DNA of 64,000 nt from Thiothrix unzii (lineage in GTDB: Bacteria; Pseudomonadota; Gammaproteobacteria; Thiotrichales; Thiotrichaceae): NCBI RefSeq assembly GCF_017901175.1, contig NZ_CP072793.1, positions 2,604,001 through 2,668,000 of the forward strand, given 5' to 3'. Made by a program: the position numbers and the translations under genes. The first letter of the stretch is position 1. Every line of letters begins with the position of its first letter. This document shows, in pieces, positions 27,273 to 36,064 of the stretch. The notes beneath the pieces were generated by a model. The model had not been told where the DNA came from. It saw only the letters and a program-made list of their open reading frames with translations, and made no database searches.

Positions 27273-28285
27273 TCTTCTGCCTCCTGCAATGTCAGTTCCA
27301 ATTCGCGGCGCAAGTCCTCTACGTTTGGCAAATAAAGCTGATATTTCTGTACAAAAAGCTGGCTATTCATTTGATAGGTGGCGTATTCAACCAGCAACTC
27401 ATCCTTATGACGGCTCAAAATAATTCCAATCGGTGGATTATCACCCTCAATATTTTCCTCATTGGCGAAGTAACCCAGATAGAGGTTCATCTGCCCGATG
27501 TCATGATGTTGCACTTCGTTGATTTTCAGATCAATCAACACGAAACAACGCAAAATGCGGTGATAAAACACCAAATCAACTTTGTAATGGGTATTATTGA
27601 GCGTGATGCGGTATTGCCGCCCGACGTAGGTAAAACCTTTGCCCAGCTCCAGCAAAAATTGTTGTAAATGATCACAAAGCAGCGTTTCTAGTTGCAATTC
27701 CGATACCCGATACGGCTCTGGAATTTTCAGAAACTCAAACACATAGGGTTCACGTAATAAATCGCCGGGCTGTTCGATCAATTGCCCTTGCTGTGCTAAA
27801 CGTAGAATGCCTTCTTTGTCAGTGCTTGCGGCAAGACGTAGGAACAAAGCACTGTTTTTTTGCCTCATTAATTCCCTAACTGACCAACGTTCACGGCTGC
27901 ATTGTTGCTCATAAAAACTACGCTCTAAGGGATCATCAATCTTGAGAAATTCAACTACATGAGTCCACGTCAAAAAGTGCGGCAGTGACGCACCTTTTGG
28001 GTAAAGCAGGTAAAACTGGCGAATACGAATCAGATTACTACGGCTAAAACCCTTACCAAAACGTAACGTCAAATCAGTCGCAAGCTGCTTAATGAGCGAT
28101 TTTCCATAGCCCGCTTTCGCACTGCCTGCTTGTTCAAACTCAACAATGTGCCGCCCAATTTGCCAATAAGTTTCCAACAGTTGCACATTGACGGCTTGTA
28201 CCGCTCGCAAACGCCCTTGATCGTAGGTGCTGGTAATGGTAGCGATCAATGCATCGTAAGGTTTTTCGGGTAAAATACTATTCAT
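27269..28285 (-). CDS. DUF1016 PD-(D/E)xK nuclease family protein (YhcG-like)
   Basis: 338 residues. N-terminal DUF1016_N helical part ('VQLLETYWQIGRHIVEFEQ', LATDLTLRFGKGFSRSNL) and C-terminal nuclease-like part with 'HYKVDLVFYHRILRCFVLIDLKI', where D and DLK form the metal site (ELK is commoner). Family members are cytosolic and suspected in DNA recombination or defence. It overlaps bioA by 4 bases, an unusual partner. An upstream ATG at 28294 is also possible. Confidence 0.85.
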   Translation of the reverse strand: MNSILPEKPYDALIATITSTYDQGRLRAVQAVNVQLLETYWQIGRHIVEFEQAGSAKAGYGKSLIKQLATDLTLRFGKGFSRSNLIRIRQFYLLYPKGASLPHFLTWTHVVEFLKIDDPLERSFYEQQCSRERWSVRELMRQKNSALFLRLAASTDKEGILRLAQQGQLIEQPGDLLREPYVFEFLKIPEPYRVSELQLETLLCDHLQQFLLELGKGFTYVGRQYRITLNNTHYKVDLVFYHRILRCFVLIDLKINEVQHHDIGQMNLYLGYFANEENIEGDNPPIGIILSRHKDELLVEYATYQMNSQLFVQKYQLYLPNVEDLRRELELTLQEAEE

Positions 28286-28442
28286 GTCTAGCATCTAACG
28301 TGAAAGAAAATAAAAACGCGGCAAGCTTTACCCTGCCAACGCATTATCCCCGATGGTAGCAGATTTACAAGGCAACCAATCCCTTTGCACAACGGATGTT
28401 GTATAGTTCCACCTGATCAAAACAATAACCGGAGAACAACCG

Positions 28443-29954
28443 ATGGATGGCAGTATTTTCTTCACATTGCTGGAATTTTTAGCCGCTCTGTTCATCTTTG
28501 CGGTCGGCGCATTGATCCTGTTCAGCGTTGGCGTGTACCTGCATGACATCAGACAAACCAAAAGTGCGATTTTGCGCAATTATCCGGTTATCGGGCATTT
28601 CCGCTACTGGCTGGAACATTTGGGCGAGTTTTTACGCCAATACTTTTTTGCGATGGATCGTGAGGAAATGCCGTTCAACCGGGCGCAACGTTCGTGGGTT
28701 TACCGGGCGGCAAAAAACATCGACAACACCGTGGCGTTTGGTTCGAGCATTAACTTGAACGCCCCTGGTACGACAATTTTCGTTAACTGCGCCTACCCGG
28801 TATTGGATACTGACATTGCCGAAACCCAACCGCGCCGCATCGGGCCTTATTGCCGCGAACCTTACGATGCACCGTCATTTTTTAATATTTCCGCCATGAG
28901 TTATGGGGCACTTTCCAACCCTGCAATCAGTGCATTATCACGCGGCGCGGCGCAAGCGGGCTGCTGGCTAAATACCGGCGAAGGGGGTTTAGCAGAAGCG
29001 CACTTAGTCGGCGGTTGCGATGTGGTGTTCCAAATCGGGACGGCGAAATACGGAGTACGCGATTTAGCAGGCAACCTTAGCGATGAAAAACTGCGCGAAG
29101 TAGCCGCAATTCCCCAAGTCAAAATGTTTGAGCTGAAACTCAGCCAAGGCGCGAAACCGGGCAAAGGCGGCATTTTACCGGCAGAAAAAGTCAGCGCGGA
29201 AATCGCCCAAATTCGTGGCATTCCGGTGCATCAAGCCTCCATCAGCCCCAACCGTCACCCGGAAATTAACGACGAGCAAGACTTGCTGGATATGCTCAAG
29301 CGCATCCGCGACGTGACTGGGAAACCCGTCGGCTTCAAGGCGGTTATCGGTGGTTATGGCTGGCTGGAAAAATTGTTTCACGAAATCAACCGGCGTGGGA
29401 TTGAATCCGCCCCCGACTTCATCACCCTCGATAGTGCGGACGGCGGCACGGGTGCTGCACCGATGAGTTTAATGGATTACGTCGGGCTGCCGATTCAGGA
29501 ATCGTTGCCAACCGTAGTGGATATGCTCTACAAATTTGGGTTACGCGAGCGGATTCGTATTATCGCGGCGGGGAAATTACTCAATCCGTCGCAAGTCGCA
29601 TGGGCATTGTGCGCTGGTGCAGATTTCATCAATAACGGGCGCGGCTTTATGTTCGCGCTGGGCTGTATTCAGGCGATGCAGTGCAACAAAAACACCTGTC
29701 CGACCGGCATTACCACTCACGACCCCAAACTGCAAAAAGGCTTGGTAGTAGCCGACAAAGCCACGCGAGTAGCGCATTACCACCACAATTTAGTGCATGA
29801 AGTCAGCACTTTAGCGCATTCGTGTGGCGTACCTGAGCCGCGTGATTTACGCCGCCAACATTGCCGCATTGTGCAACCCGACGGGAAAATCGTGCCACTG
29901 GATCATCTGTTCCCCTACCCCAAACGCAGCGGCAAACCGGAAGATAATGCTTAA
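28443..29954 (+). CDS. FMN-binding glutamate synthase family protein
   Basis: 503 residues. One or two N-terminal hydrophobic helices (FFTLLEFLAALFIFAVGALI) precede a GltB-like FMN barrel ('FFNISAMSYGALSNPAISALSRGA', NTGEGGLAEAH, 'SADGGTGAAP'). The Cys cluster CIQAMQCNKNTCPTG should hold a 3Fe-4S centre. It lacks the glutaminase and GltD parts, so it is a membrane-attached stand-alone amidotransferase-like oxidoreductase, physiological substrate unknown. GGAG precedes the ATG. Its TAA shares two bases with the stop of the convergent oxygenase gene. Confidence 0.88.
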   Translation: MDGSIFFTLLEFLAALFIFAVGALILFSVGVYLHDIRQTKSAILRNYPVIGHFRYWLEHLGEFLRQYFFAMDREEMPFNRAQRSWVYRAAKNIDNTVAFGSSINLNAPGTTIFVNCAYPVLDTDIAETQPRRIGPYCREPYDAPSFFNISAMSYGALSNPAISALSRGAAQAGCWLNTGEGGLAEAHLVGGCDVVFQIGTAKYGVRDLAGNLSDEKLREVAAIPQVKMFELKLSQGAKPGKGGILPAEKVSAEIAQIRGIPVHQASISPNRHPEINDEQDLLDMLKRIRDVTGKPVGFKAVIGGYGWLEKLFHEINRRGIESAPDFITLDSADGGTGAAPMSLMDYVGLPIQESLPTVVDMLYKFGLRERIRIIAAGKLLNPSQVAWALCAGADFINNGRGFMFALGCIQAMQCNKNTCPTGITTHDPKLQKGLVVADKATRVAHYHHNLVHEVSTLAHSCGVPEPRDLRRQHCRIVQPDGKIVPLDHLFPYPKRSGKPEDNA

Positions 29955-30553
29955 ATCCCATCCCCACGGGTACGCAGCCAGCCTGTCAAACTGAAACGTT
30001 CACGACGGGCTGGCAATACTTCATGCCAAAATTTAGCACTACGAAACAACACCAACTGCCCCGCACGCGGGAAAATATCGACGTAATCGCCACCGTCGGT
30101 GGTATCGGTATAAAAACGTAACTGCCCACAATCCGCATCTTGCCAATCTTCATTAAGATACAAAATCGCGGTAATAATCCGTGCTGACGTACCACGAAAA
30201 TTATCCAGATGTCGCCGGTAAAACGCCCCCGGCGGGTACACCGCAAAGTGCCCCTCAAACTCAAACAGCCCCAAATACAACATCCGGTTTAAGTTACCGC
30301 GCAAGCTTTCAATCTGTGCTTGGTAATCAGCTAACACCCCAGACTCAGCCTGTTCCAGCCATTGCACCTGATCGCTGCGCACCGCCTCATTCACATTGAG
30401 TTCCTGACCGCGCCCGATACCCGCCGCATGAAACTGCCCCGCTTCCCACTGCGCTTGAGCTTGCGCACGCAATTCACGCACCTGCGCCAGCGGCATAAAA
30501 TCAGGCAAAATTACCCAGCCGACCTCAGCCAAGGTTTCCGCTATTGTTTCCAT
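29951..30553 (-). CDS. 2-oxoglutarate/Fe(II)-dependent oxygenase (prolyl hydroxylase-like)
   Basis: 200 residues. The HxD...H...R set is visible: FYRRHLDNF, then AKFWHEVLPA and RERFSLTGWLR, with the core 'RIITAILYLNEDW'. Such enzymes hydroxylate proteins or small molecules. Start (30553) overlaps the ubiH stop by one base (TGATG), so it is coupled to ubiH. In E. coli the gene after ubiH is ubiI; this different oxygenase takes that position. A role in quinone synthesis is only a guess. Confidence 0.87.
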   Translation of the reverse strand: METIAETLAEVGWVILPDFMPLAQVRELRAQAQAQWEAGQFHAAGIGRGQELNVNEAVRSDQVQWLEQAESGVLADYQAQIESLRGNLNRMLYLGLFEFEGHFAVYPPGAFYRRHLDNFRGTSARIITAILYLNEDWQDADCGQLRFYTDTTDGGDYVDIFPRAGQLVLFRSAKFWHEVLPARRERFSLTGWLRTRGDGI

Positions 30554-31767
30554 CAAACCCGTAATCCCAAACCTCGCGACAAACGTGCCTGCCGATAATT
30601 TAACCCCATGCTTTGGCGTGAAATCCACTGACGTAACGCCGGAATACGATCCACCGCCAGCAAACCACCCGCCCGCGCATGACCCAACAATCCCCAATCG
30701 TTAGAAAACACCCGCACCAATGAATCGGTGTAACGTAACACCTTGGCATAATCCGGTTTGCGCCGTTGCTCGTAATCTGCCAACAACGTCGCCGCACCCG
30801 CATCTGTGCCTTCGCGTGCCGCCGTTGCCAGTAAATCCGCCAAGGTAGCGACATCACGCAAGCCCAGATTCAAACCCTGCCCCGCCACCGGATGCAAGGC
30901 ATGTGAGGAATTACCAATCACTACTGCACGCCCCTCCACTTCCTGCACCGATTTTTGCAACACTAACGGGTAAGTCGCACGCTGCCCCACTTTGGTAAAC
31001 ACGCCTTGCCGATAACCAAATTCCGCCTGCAATTTACTCAAAAACGCCGCATCGTCAAGCTGCATCGTAGCTTCCACCGCTTCATCGCGATGCGTCCACA
31101 CCAAAGAATAACGCCCCTGCGTCAACGGCAATAACGCCAACGGGCCATTCGCAGTAAAGCGTTCATAAGCTGTATTGCGGTGCGGTTCAGCCGTCGTCAC
31201 GTTCGCAATCAACGCGGTCTGGTGGTATTCGCTGCGCGTTACCCCAATCCCCAGCATATCGCGCACACTGGAATTCGTGCCATCGGACACCACCAGCAAG
31301 CGGGTTTGCAACGTATCCGCAATGCCATTGCGCTCAATATTGACATGCACGCAATCCGCCGACTGTTCCAATCCAAACACTTTCGCAGGCACAAATTGCT
31401 CAATATCGCTGCTGTTCAACTCGTCGTACAACAACTTACCCAGTACCCGACTTTCCACCACATAACCTAACGCTGGCACATTTTCCTGCGTAGCCTCCAA
31501 ACGTGTCGCGCCGAAATGCCCACGATCAGAAACATGGATATGCTGAATATTTTCCACCCCTGCTTGCAAGGTGTTCCAAATGCCCATGCCCTGATAAATG
31601 CGGCTCGAACCGTAAGATAGCGCGATGGAACGGTCGTCGTAACTCGGCTGTTCCGCCACGCCGAAGTCATAGGCTTCGATCAGCCCCACTTTCAGATTCA
31701 ACGGTTTCAGCGCGACCGCAAGGCTTGCGCCCACCATACCACCACCGACGATTAGGACATCAAACAT
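30553..31767 (-). CDS. ubiH: UbiH/COQ6-family FAD monooxygenase
   Basis: 404 residues. FAD motif VLIVGGGMVGASLAVAL, the UbiH-type 'IHVSDRGHFGATRL', and the second FAD block 'SSHALHPVAGQGLNLGLRD'. It hydroxylates the ubiquinone ring (probably C4/C6). The ygfB-pepP-ubiH order supports ubiH, but here an oppositely oriented ATPase gene lies between pepP and ubiH. Confidence 0.92.
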   Translation of the reverse strand: MFDVLIVGGGMVGASLAVALKPLNLKVGLIEAYDFGVAEQPSYDDRSIALSYGSSRIYQGMGIWNTLQAGVENIQHIHVSDRGHFGATRLEATQENVPALGYVVESRVLGKLLYDELNSSDIEQFVPAKVFGLEQSADCVHVNIERNGIADTLQTRLLVVSDGTNSSVRDMLGIGVTRSEYHQTALIANVTTAEPHRNTAYERFTANGPLALLPLTQGRYSLVWTHRDEAVEATMQLDDAAFLSKLQAEFGYRQGVFTKVGQRATYPLVLQKSVQEVEGRAVVIGNSSHALHPVAGQGLNLGLRDVATLADLLATAAREGTDAGAATLLADYEQRRKPDYAKVLRYTDSLVRVFSNDWGLLGHARAGGLLAVDRIPALRQWISRQSMGLNYRQARLSRGLGLRV

Positions 31768-31806
31768 GGGAACTCCCGTCTTGTGTTTGCTATTTCGCTA
31801 AAAATA

Positions 31807-31829
31807 CCTAATATTAGGAAGTATACTTC
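31807..31829 (+). promoter_or_regulatory. Two overlapping 12-bp palindromes upstream of the DUF4143 ATPase
   Basis: CCTAATATTAGG (31807-31818) and GAAGTATACTTC (31818-31829) are each perfect palindromes and share one G. They sit 21 bases before the ATPase ATG and between divergent ubiH and the ATPase. Possibly a regulator-binding site or an insertion scar. Confidence 0.4.
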
Positions 31830-31849
31830 TGAATATCAGGCTTCTTTCC

Positions 31850-33133
31850 ATGACTACAGAAACCATCAAGGCCATTCTCACCGAACAAAACCCGCATTGG
31901 CAGGGGGAACACTATACGGCTGTACCGCGTGAACGGCTGTCAACCTTGATAGATTACCTGCCCTTGCGCCAAATTATCACCATCAGTGGCATCCGTCGCT
32001 GCGGAAAAAGTGTACTCGCCAAGCAAGGCATCCAACATTTGCTGGAGCAAGGCATACATCCCACCAACATTCTGTTCCTCAATCTGGAACAACCGTGGTT
32101 TATCGAGTATCGCCACAATGCAGCCTACCTAAACACACTGTACGACACCTATTTACAACTCGCCAACCCACAGGGCAAGGTTTATGTGTTTTTGGATGAA
32201 GTACAGTTTTTCCAGAACTGGCAAGTCTTTGTCAAAAGCAAATACGAAACGGGAAATATCAAATTTATCCTGACTGGCTCAAACTCATCACTGCTGTCGA
32301 ACGACCTCAATACCTTGTTGAGTGGACGCAGCTTAAACATTCATCTGGATACATTTTCTTTCAGCGAATATTTACGCTATCTGGAAATACCCCACCAAGA
32401 CGAACTTAGCCGCACCCAACAGCGCATCGCCATCCTGCAAGCCTTCGACAACTACCTGCAATGGGGCGGATTCTTTGAAGTTTTTACCGCACCTACGCCC
32501 GCTATCCGTCAAGCGATTTTACTCAGTTACGCGCAAAACATCCTGTACCAAGATATTGTGCCACGCCACCAGATACGCAATGCCGCCACGCTGGAACGCC
32601 TGTTTTTTTACCTAATGACGAATGCTACTCGCGAAATCAATTACACCACCTTGAGCCAAACGTTCGGCATTAGCGACAAAACTTTGCGCGACTATTTGGA
32701 TTATTTCGAGGAAACTTTCTTGGTCAAACGCCTTGAACGTTTCCATCACAAACCCAAAGAACGTATCAAATCGCAAAAAAAGCTTTACGCGCTCGACAAC
32801 GGTTTTCTGCAAACCGCCACCAAACCCACCCGCAACCTGGGGCAGGCATTAGAAAATATGGTGTTTATCGAACTCAACCGCCGCGCTCTCAACCTGAGTT
32901 ATGTGCGTGATACTTACGAAGTGGACTTTTTCGACGGGCAAACCCTATATCAGGTGAGCTACTCGCTGGAAGACGCGAAAACCCGCCAGCGTGAAATTCA
33001 TGCACTCGAACACTTCGGGGCACAACTGCATAAACCGGGGTTGATCCTCGTTGCCGACCCACTCAGTCACACCGATGAGTTACCAGTGAATACAGTAGCA
33101 ACTTGGCTATTGCGCCAAGATAGTCCACTTTAA
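31850..33133 (+). CDS. DUF4143-type AAA_14 ATPase
   Basis: 427 residues. Walker A ISGIRRCGKSVLAKQ, Walker B YVFLDEVQFF, sensor FILTGSNSSLLS and a winged-helix then nuclease-like C-terminus (DYLDYFEETFLVKRL..VFIELNRRALNLSYVRDTYEVDF). These ATPases are widespread, usually solitary, of unknown role and often mobile. It sits in reverse orientation inside the pepP-ubiH cluster, with odd palindromes upstream and degenerate 32-bp repeats downstream. Confidence 0.88.
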   Translation: MTTETIKAILTEQNPHWQGEHYTAVPRERLSTLIDYLPLRQIITISGIRRCGKSVLAKQGIQHLLEQGIHPTNILFLNLEQPWFIEYRHNAAYLNTLYDTYLQLANPQGKVYVFLDEVQFFQNWQVFVKSKYETGNIKFILTGSNSSLLSNDLNTLLSGRSLNIHLDTFSFSEYLRYLEIPHQDELSRTQQRIAILQAFDNYLQWGGFFEVFTAPTPAIRQAILLSYAQNILYQDIVPRHQIRNAATLERLFFYLMTNATREINYTTLSQTFGISDKTLRDYLDYFEETFLVKRLERFHHKPKERIKSQKKLYALDNGFLQTATKPTRNLGQALENMVFIELNRRALNLSYVRDTYEVDFFDGQTLYQVSYSLEDAKTRQREIHALEHFGAQLHKPGLILVADPLSHTDELPVNTVATWLLRQDSPL

Positions 33134-33172
33134 TACAAAATTTGCATCAAAATAGTCCATCTTAATGCAAAT
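33120..33172. repeat. Degenerate 32-bp tandem repeat with inverted repeat after the ATPase gene
   Basis: TAGTCCACTTTAAT at 33121 recurs as TAGTCCATCTTAAT at 33153, exactly 32 bases apart. Within it ATTTGCAT (33140-33147) and ATGCAAAT (33165-33172) form an inverted repeat. AT-rich, starting at the 3' end of the ATPase ORF, before convergent pepP. Confidence 0.5.
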
Positions 33173-33182
33173 TGCGTAATTA

Positions 33183-34532
33183 TTAAGCCATTAACGCCTC
33201 AATAGCATCAATCTCTTTCACCACATCACGGGTCAGCACCTCGTTGCCATCAACCGTAATCAGCACATCATCTTCAATACGGATGCCGATATTCCACCAT
33301 TTGGGGTCAACGTTATCTGCCGGGGAAATATACAGCCCCGGTTCCACCGTCAGCACCATTCCCGGTTCCAGCGTGCGCCACGCATCGCCGATTTTGTAAT
33401 CGCCCACGTCATGCACATCCATCCCCAGCCAATGCCCGGTTTTGTGCATATAAAACTGGCGGTAAGGCTCTTCTTTTGCCGCTTCGCCGTCCACGACTTC
33501 GGGTTTTTGCAATGCCTCTTCCAACGTGCCGCTTAAAATGCCTAAATCCAGCAAGCCTTGTGCCAGCACTTTTACCGCCGCTTGGTGCGGATCATCCCAT
33601 GTTTTACCGGGGCGGGCTTGATCTATAGCAGCCTTTTGCGCATCTAAAACCAATTGGTACAGAGCACGTTGTTCCGGGCTGAATTTGCCATTGACCGGGA
33701 AGGTGCGGGTAATGTCAGCGGCGTAGCATTCGTATTCCGCACCCGCATCAATCAGCAGCAGGTCGCCGTCACGCAGTTCGTCATTGTTCTCGATGTAATG
33801 CAGGATGCAGGCATTTTTACCACCTCCGATGATGGTGGTATAGGCAGGCTCCATCCGTTCACGGCGAAATTCATACAGAAATTCGGCTTCGATTTCGTAC
33901 TCGTATTTACCCGGTTGGCAGACCTGCATGGCGCGGGTATGAGCACGGGCGGAAACCTGTGCGGCATGACGCATGACAGCAATTTCTGCGGCTGACTTGA
34001 ACAAGCGCATCTCATGCAGAATACGATCCAGCATCACGATCACGTGCGGGGCACGGATACCGGCACGCGCTTTCGCCCGCAAGTGGTTGATCCAGCCCAA
34101 CATACGCTGGTCGAAGTCGGCATTCGCACCAAGATCGTAATGCACCTGATCACGTCCGATAAGCAGTTGCGGCATCAGTTTGTCGAGGTCACAGATCGGG
34201 TGCGCATCATCCGCGCCGTGCAAATGCTTCACACCTTCCGTCCCGGCACGCAATCCTGACCAACGTTCCGCCACTTCATCTTTCTCGCGGCAAAACAGCA
34301 CGTATTCACCCGCTTCCCGCCCCGGCACAAACACCGCCACCGCTTCCGGCTCATTGAAACCTGTCAAATAGTGAAAATCACTATCCTGGCGGAACGGGTA
34401 TTCCGCATCCCGATTGCGCACCTTCAAACCACCGGACGGCACTACCGCAATCGCATCTTGCCCCAAACGCTCCAACAAACGGCGACGGCGAGCCGCAAAT
34501 TCTTCCTTGGGGATAACAGGTTTATTATTCAT
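33183..34532 (-). CDS. pepP: Xaa-Pro aminopeptidase
   Basis: 449 residues. Pita-bread metallopeptidase with ligands in 'LLLIDAGAEYECYAADITRTFP', HKTGHWLGMDVHD, LTVEPGLYI and RIEDDVLIT. It removes N-terminal residues before proline. It lies 9 bases after ygfB, the conserved arrangement. Confidence 0.95.
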   Translation of the reverse strand: MNNKPVIPKEEFAARRRRLLERLGQDAIAVVPSGGLKVRNRDAEYPFRQDSDFHYLTGFNEPEAVAVFVPGREAGEYVLFCREKDEVAERWSGLRAGTEGVKHLHGADDAHPICDLDKLMPQLLIGRDQVHYDLGANADFDQRMLGWINHLRAKARAGIRAPHVIVMLDRILHEMRLFKSAAEIAVMRHAAQVSARAHTRAMQVCQPGKYEYEIEAEFLYEFRRERMEPAYTTIIGGGKNACILHYIENNDELRDGDLLLIDAGAEYECYAADITRTFPVNGKFSPEQRALYQLVLDAQKAAIDQARPGKTWDDPHQAAVKVLAQGLLDLGILSGTLEEALQKPEVVDGEAAKEEPYRQFYMHKTGHWLGMDVHDVGDYKIGDAWRTLEPGMVLTVEPGLYISPADNVDPKWWNIGIRIEDDVLITVDGNEVLTRDVVKEIDAIEALMA

Positions 34533-34541
34533 ACGACTTCC

Positions 34542-35096
34542 TCAATGTACCCGTGGAGCCGCTTTCAACGGCTGCATTTCTTCGGTCATCATCAGCACCC
34601 CGACACGTAAATACTCAATGATTTCCGCCAAAGCATCTTCTGATGCTTCCGCGTCATCCAGATCCAGCTCGCCCGCACTGCCGATACGCACCACGTCTTC
34701 CGCCCATTCACGCGAATCCGTCGGCAACACCTGCATATCCTTTATACCTGCCGCTGCCAAACCAAACCCAAAACCCTGACACCAATCCTGCATCGCCTCA
34801 ACTTGCGCGGCGAGATCATCGTCTTCGGGTAAGAACAACGCAAATTCCATCTCCGGCGCGTTTAATTGCTGACGGGTTGCTGCCCACAATCGTTGCAACA
34901 ACTTACGAGTTTCTTGCACCAGAAAATCCTGCGATGCGCCTTCCACCACTTGTGCTAACCACGCCTGCTGATCAATCGCTTGATTAACCGCTAACATCCC
35001 GCAACAGATGCCATGCACCTCCGCGCCGGAATAATCAACATCCACCCGCCCTAACGCGCGTTCCATTTCCACGTAATTGGGTAATTCATCATTCAA
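34542..35096 (-). CDS. ygfB: UPF0149 family protein (YgfB)
   Basis: 184 residues. 'GAEVHGICCGMLAVN', CQGFGFGL and 'EYLRVGVLMMTEEMQ' are UPF0149/YgfB motifs; acidic overall. YgfB proteins affect stress and antibiotic responses in some species; the molecular role is not settled. It is divergent from the zapA-side genes, as in most gammaproteobacteria. Confidence 0.92.
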   Translation of the reverse strand: MNDELPNYVEMERALGRVDVDYSGAEVHGICCGMLAVNQAIDQQAWLAQVVEGASQDFLVQETRKLLQRLWAATRQQLNAPEMEFALFLPEDDDLAAQVEAMQDWCQGFGFGLAAAGIKDMQVLPTDSREWAEDVVRIGSAGELDLDDAEASEDALAEIIEYLRVGVLMMTEEMQPLKAAPRVH

Positions 35097-35168
35097 AACG
35101 GTATTCTCCCTATAAAACCTGCATCATATCATTGACCACCTTTGGCACTCTTTACTACCATTATTAGC

Positions 35169-35399
35169 ATGAATGCACAAACCCCCGACATTAGCGTGAA
35201 AGAGCAACTGACCTCCATCGAAGGGCGCGTCCAGCGTCTGCTGGATTTGGTTGAAAAACTGTCTTCAGAAAACAGTGAATTAAAAAAACGCGAAAAAGTG
35301 CTCGTGCAAGAATGCAACGAATTGCAACAACGCAATGATAAAGCAGGCAGCCAACTGGAAGCCATGATTGACCGCCTCAAAAATCAAGCGCACGGGTAA
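35169..35399 (+). CDS. TIGR02449-type small coiled-coil protein (ZapB-like)
   Basis: 76 residues from the ATG at 35169. Nearly all coiled coil ('LTSIEGRVQRLLDLVEKLSSENSELKKREKVL', NELQQRNDKAGSQLEAMIDRLK). Proteins of this type are encoded directly before zapA and resemble ZapB. It probably acts at the division ring with the next gene. Confidence 0.85.
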   Translation: MNAQTPDISVKEQLTSIEGRVQRLLDLVEKLSSENSELKKREKVLVQECNELQQRNDKAGSQLEAMIDRLKNQAHG

Positions 35400-35409
35400 A
35401 CTTAAAGTC

Positions 35410-35727
35410 ATGGAAAAATACATCAAACCAGTCACCGTGCGCATCCTTGACAAAGATTACGTGGTCGCCTGCCCCGAAGGCGAACAAGACGCACTGATTG
35501 CTTCATCGCGCCGTGTTGACCGCGAAATGCGTAAGGTGCGCGACTCCGGTAAAGTACTCGGTACTGACCGGATTGCGGTTATGGTTGCACTCAATCTTGC
35601 CCACGAACTCATGCATTGCAATCGCCAAGGCTCCGCCACCACGCAAGCCAACGATGCTGACACCCTCGAAAAGCTGCAACAGCTTCAGCAGCGCATCGAC
35701 AGCCTGTTGGAAAAGCATAAGCTTTAA
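35410..35727 (+). CDS. zapA: Cell division protein ZapA
   Basis: 105 residues from ATG 35410. 'VTVRILDKDYVVACPEGEQDALIASSRRVDREMRKVRDSG' is the ZapA globular head, followed by a coiled coil (LEKLQQLQQRIDSLLEKH). It cross-links FtsZ filaments. 10 bases after the coiled-coil gene and followed by 6S RNA, the classic order. Confidence 0.95.
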   Translation: MEKYIKPVTVRILDKDYVVACPEGEQDALIASSRRVDREMRKVRDSGKVLGTDRIAVMVALNLAHELMHCNRQGSATTQANDADTLEKLQQLQQRIDSLLEKHKL

Positions 35728-35777
35728 GCATTTATCACGCTTCCCACGCCTCCCAAAATGTAATAGTATGAATCCAA

Positions 35778-35961
35778 GGACACCTCTGGGGAAATCGTGA
35801 GGAGACGGGTATTATCCTTGAGCCTAATTTCTTACCCCGGGAGTAGCTGTAATTGGCTGGTGTGCATGACCGCTAGACGGTAAGCCTGAAGACCATTCGC
35901 TGCACCCACTTGAACCACTGGTTCAAGGTCGAAGTCTTCCACGACTTTTTGGAGTGTGTCC
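35778..35961 (+). ncRNA. ssrS: 6S RNA
   Basis: About 184 nt. The conserved 3' block CACTTGAACCACTGGTTCAA matches the 6S signature, closing stems GGACACCTC (5') and GGAGTGTGTCC (3') pair, and the location is directly downstream of zapA. 6S RNA mimics an open promoter and sequesters sigma70 RNA polymerase in slow growth. Ends are estimated from the pairing. Confidence 0.9.
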
Positions 35962-36064
35962 CACTTTCTTGTTTTTCCTGCCTATTTAAAACTATTTTGC
36001 TTTTTCTCAAACGCCCACCCCCTCCTCCTTGCTATAGTCTGAACGTCTAGGAGGAAACTAAACG

